Part shown: positions 62,790-64,000 of the stretch, piece by piece | How positions within the stretch are numbered: the first letter of the stretch is position 1 | How the letters are laid out: each line of letters opens with the position of its first letter | Source of the DNA: Mycobacterium aquaticum | Lineage (GTDB): Bacteria > Actinomycetota > Actinomycetes > Mycobacteriales > Mycobacteriaceae | Direction of reading: 5' to 3' | Assembly (NCBI RefSeq): GCF_002086485.1 | Contig: NZ_MVHF01000028.1 | Coordinates: 39,458 to 103,457, forward strand | Length of the DNA: 64,000 bases | Position numbers and translations under genes: made by a program | The notes under the pieces: model-generated | What the model was told of the DNA's origin: nothing | Database searches by the model: none | The model's input: the letters and a program-made list of their open reading frames with translations, nothing else

Positions 62790-62805
62790 TAGAACATGTG
62801 TTCGA
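62790..62805. promoter_or_regulatory. Near-consensus LexA (SOS) box
   Basis: TAGAACATGTGTTCGA against the mycobacterial consensus TCGAACNNNNGTTCGA: only the second base differs. It begins at the last base of a -10-like CATAAT (62785-62790) and covers the GTG start of the DUF222/HNH gene (62798), so LexA would block a leaderless transcript directly. Confidence 0.8.
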
Positions 62806-64000
62806 TACCCTCGCTGACGCTGACCTGATCGACGGGTTGAGCGATGCGGGGCGCGCGGAGGCCGCGGCCATCGCCCGACGCCTGGCCCTGATCGGCGAAC
62901 TCGACGCCCGCCGCGAACGCGAACTGGCCGAAACCATCTTCTGGCGCACCGACCCCTTCGAAGAAGTCGCCGCCGAAGTATCCGCAGCCCTGGCCATCAG
63001 CCGCGCCCGCGCCGGCGGACAAATCCAGTACGCCCGCGCCTTGCGGGACAAACTGCCCCTGGTGGCGGCGGTGTTCGCCGCCGGGGCCATCGACTACCGG
63101 GTGGTCCGCACCATCATCACCCGCACCGCCACCGTCGACACGGGCGTGTTCCCCGAGTTGGATGCCGCCCTGGCCCGCCACGCCCCCAAGTGGATGCGCC
63201 TGTCCGACCAGAAACTGCAAGACCGCGTCGATCAATGGGTGGCCAAATACGACCCCAACGGCGTCCGAGTACCCCCCAGTGTCGAAGAGTCCCGCCACAT
63301 CACCGTCGAGCCGACCACCCCCGGCCAAGCCGTGGTGTGGGGCACCGTCAGCGCCGCCGACGGCGCCTCCTTCGATCAACGCCTCGACGCCCTGGCCGCC
63401 ACCGTCTGCGCCAACGACCCCCGCACCCACCAACAACGCCGCTCCGACGCCCTCGGGCCACTGTCGCGACTCGAAGCCCAATTGCCGTGCCGCTGCGGCA
63501 CCCCGGACTGCCCCGCCGCCGCCACCCGCGCCGCCGCCGACGCCGCGGTGGTACATGTCCTGGCCGACCAAGCCACCGTCGACGGCACCTCCGATAAGCC
63601 GGGATACCTGCCCGGCTTCGGGATCCAACCCGCCCAGACGGTACGAGAACTCGCCGCCGCCGGGCGCACCACACCCGTCACCGTGCCCACCGAAACACCC
63701 GGGTACCGCCCGACGGCGGCGTTGCGCGACTTCATCCGATGGCGTGATCTGACCTGCCGCTGGCCCGGCTGCGACGCCCCCGCACTCGCCACCGACATCG
63801 ACCACACCGTGCCCTACCCCTACGGGGCGACCCACCCATCCAACCTCAAGCTGTACTGCCGCCATCACCACTTGGTCAAAACGTTCTGCCCCGGCTGGTC
63901 TGATCGTCAATTGCCCGACGGCACCGTGCTTCTCACCGCCCCCACCGGGCACATCTACCGCACCGAACCCCACGGCGCGGCCCTGTTCCCCACCCTGGCC
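62798..64000 (+). CDS. DUF222/HNH-endonuclease protein (13E12 type), 3' end outside window
   Basis: The frame from GTG 62798 stays open to the window end (401 codons), so it lacks a stop here. The start reads MFDTLADADLIDGLSDAGR. The DUF222 domain has ELDARRERELAETIFWRTDPFEEV and RARAGGQIQYARALRDKLP. The HNH motif is CRWPGCDAPALATDIDHTV followed by NLKLYCRHHHLVKTF, with a C-x-C / C-x4-C zinc-like pattern before it (CRCGTPDC). It belongs to the REP13E12-like family of mycobacteria, members of which are under LexA control in M. tuberculosis. The SOS box over its start supports this. Confidence 0.93.
   Translation, partial: MFDTLADADLIDGLSDAGRAEAAAIARRLALIGELDARRERELAETIFWRTDPFEEVAAEVSAALAISRARAGGQIQYARALRDKLPLVAAVFAAGAIDYRVVRTIITRTATVDTGVFPELDAALARHAPKWMRLSDQKLQDRVDQWVAKYDPNGVRVPPSVEESRHITVEPTTPGQAVVWGTVSAADGASFDQRLDALAATVCANDPRTHQQRRSDALGPLSRLEAQLPCRCGTPDCPAAATRAAADAAVVHVLADQATVDGTSDKPGYLPGFGIQPAQTVRELAAAGRTTPVTVPTETPGYRPTAALRDFIRWRDLTCRWPGCDAPALATDIDHTVPYPYGATHPSNLKLYCRHHHLVKTFCPGWSDRQLPDGTVLLTAPTGHIYRTEPHGAALFPTLA

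Noticed and set aside
62768..62790. TTGTCA and CATAAT as a full SigA promoter for the HNH gene
   Set aside because: The spacer would be only 11 bases. Only the -10-like CATAAT is kept, in the LexA box entry.
62771..63973. 400-residue Gly-rich minus-strand ORF that looks like a PE_PGRS protein
   Set aside because: It is the antisense of the DUF222/HNH gene. Ala/Pro-rich codons read backwards give Gly-rich text, and no PE start domain is present.

Overview
The window is high-GC DNA with strong third-position G/C bias, many GTG starts and 4-base ATGA/GTGA gene overlaps. Its protein families are typically mycobacterial: DUF3558 lipoproteins, a DUF222/HNH '13E12' protein, an Rv1264-like adenylyl cyclase and a TrcR/TrcS-like pair. 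Much of it follows the M. tuberculosis Rv1264-Rv1287 segment as I remember it (cyclase; Rv1272c/Rv1273c exporter; lprB-lprC; SixA-like phosphatase; Rv1277-Rv1278 nuclease/ATPase pair; oppBCDA; canA; cysD-cysNC; Rrf2 regulator), with extra accessory genes between the shared blocks. I infer a fast-growing environmental Mycobacterium (Mycolicibacterium), perhaps near M. smegmatis. No rRNA, tRNA or CRISPR array was seen.

Layout. 1-6 kb: a NarL-type two-component pair with a DUF4097-like neighbour, then small enzymes and an Rrf2 regulator. 6-12 kb: sulfate assimilation (cysD, cysNC, a CysQ-like phosphatase) behind a good SigA-type promoter with direct repeats, an MFS exporter, a thioesterase and beta-carbonic anhydrase. 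12-20 kb: two GT39 membrane glycosyltransferases flanking a GT2-GtrA fusion, followed upstream by a TrcS/TrcR-like two-component system. 20-26 kb: the oppBCDA oligopeptide importer. 26-32 kb: hydrolase, DszC-like flavoprotein, TetR regulator, NCS1 permease and metallo-hydrolase, with a perfect 18-bp palindrome at the TetR/permease divergence. 32-41 kb: the SbcCD-like pair, SixA-like phosphatase, LprB/LprC and a heterodimeric ABC exporter.

41-46 kb: after three small genes comes a translationally coupled five-gene operon (methyltransferase, sigma factor, methyltransferase, 2OG-Fe(II) oxygenase, stand-alone Ada-type zinc domain). It looks like an alkylation-damage response with its own sigma factor. 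A repeated promoter-like motif lies in front of the operon and in front of the sigma gene. 45.5-51.3 kb: a copper block (P1B ATPase, secreted His-rich protein, HMA chaperone, divergent two-component system, DUF305 lipoprotein) with a CsoR-like operator. 51-58 kb: pH-sensing-type adenylyl cyclase, then an acetoin/butanediol module (GAF regulator, SDR, zinc dehydrogenase) diverging from a flavin monooxygenase across a symmetric array of five GGTTGC half-sites.

57.7-64 kb: a family-6 uracil/hypoxanthine-DNA glycosylase, a PknH-sensor-like protein, an L7/L12-like protein, a frameshifted hydrolase and an IS481-type remnant. Next is a small island with lower GC: a TIR protein carrying a UvrD/PcrA-like C-terminal Tudor domain, a 70-residue orphan and a zinc-ribbon DUF4145 protein. 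The window ends inside a DUF222/HNH gene whose start codon lies in a near-consensus LexA box. The TIR-Tudor fusion with its neighbours and the sigma-linked alkylation operon are the best candidates for undescribed systems.
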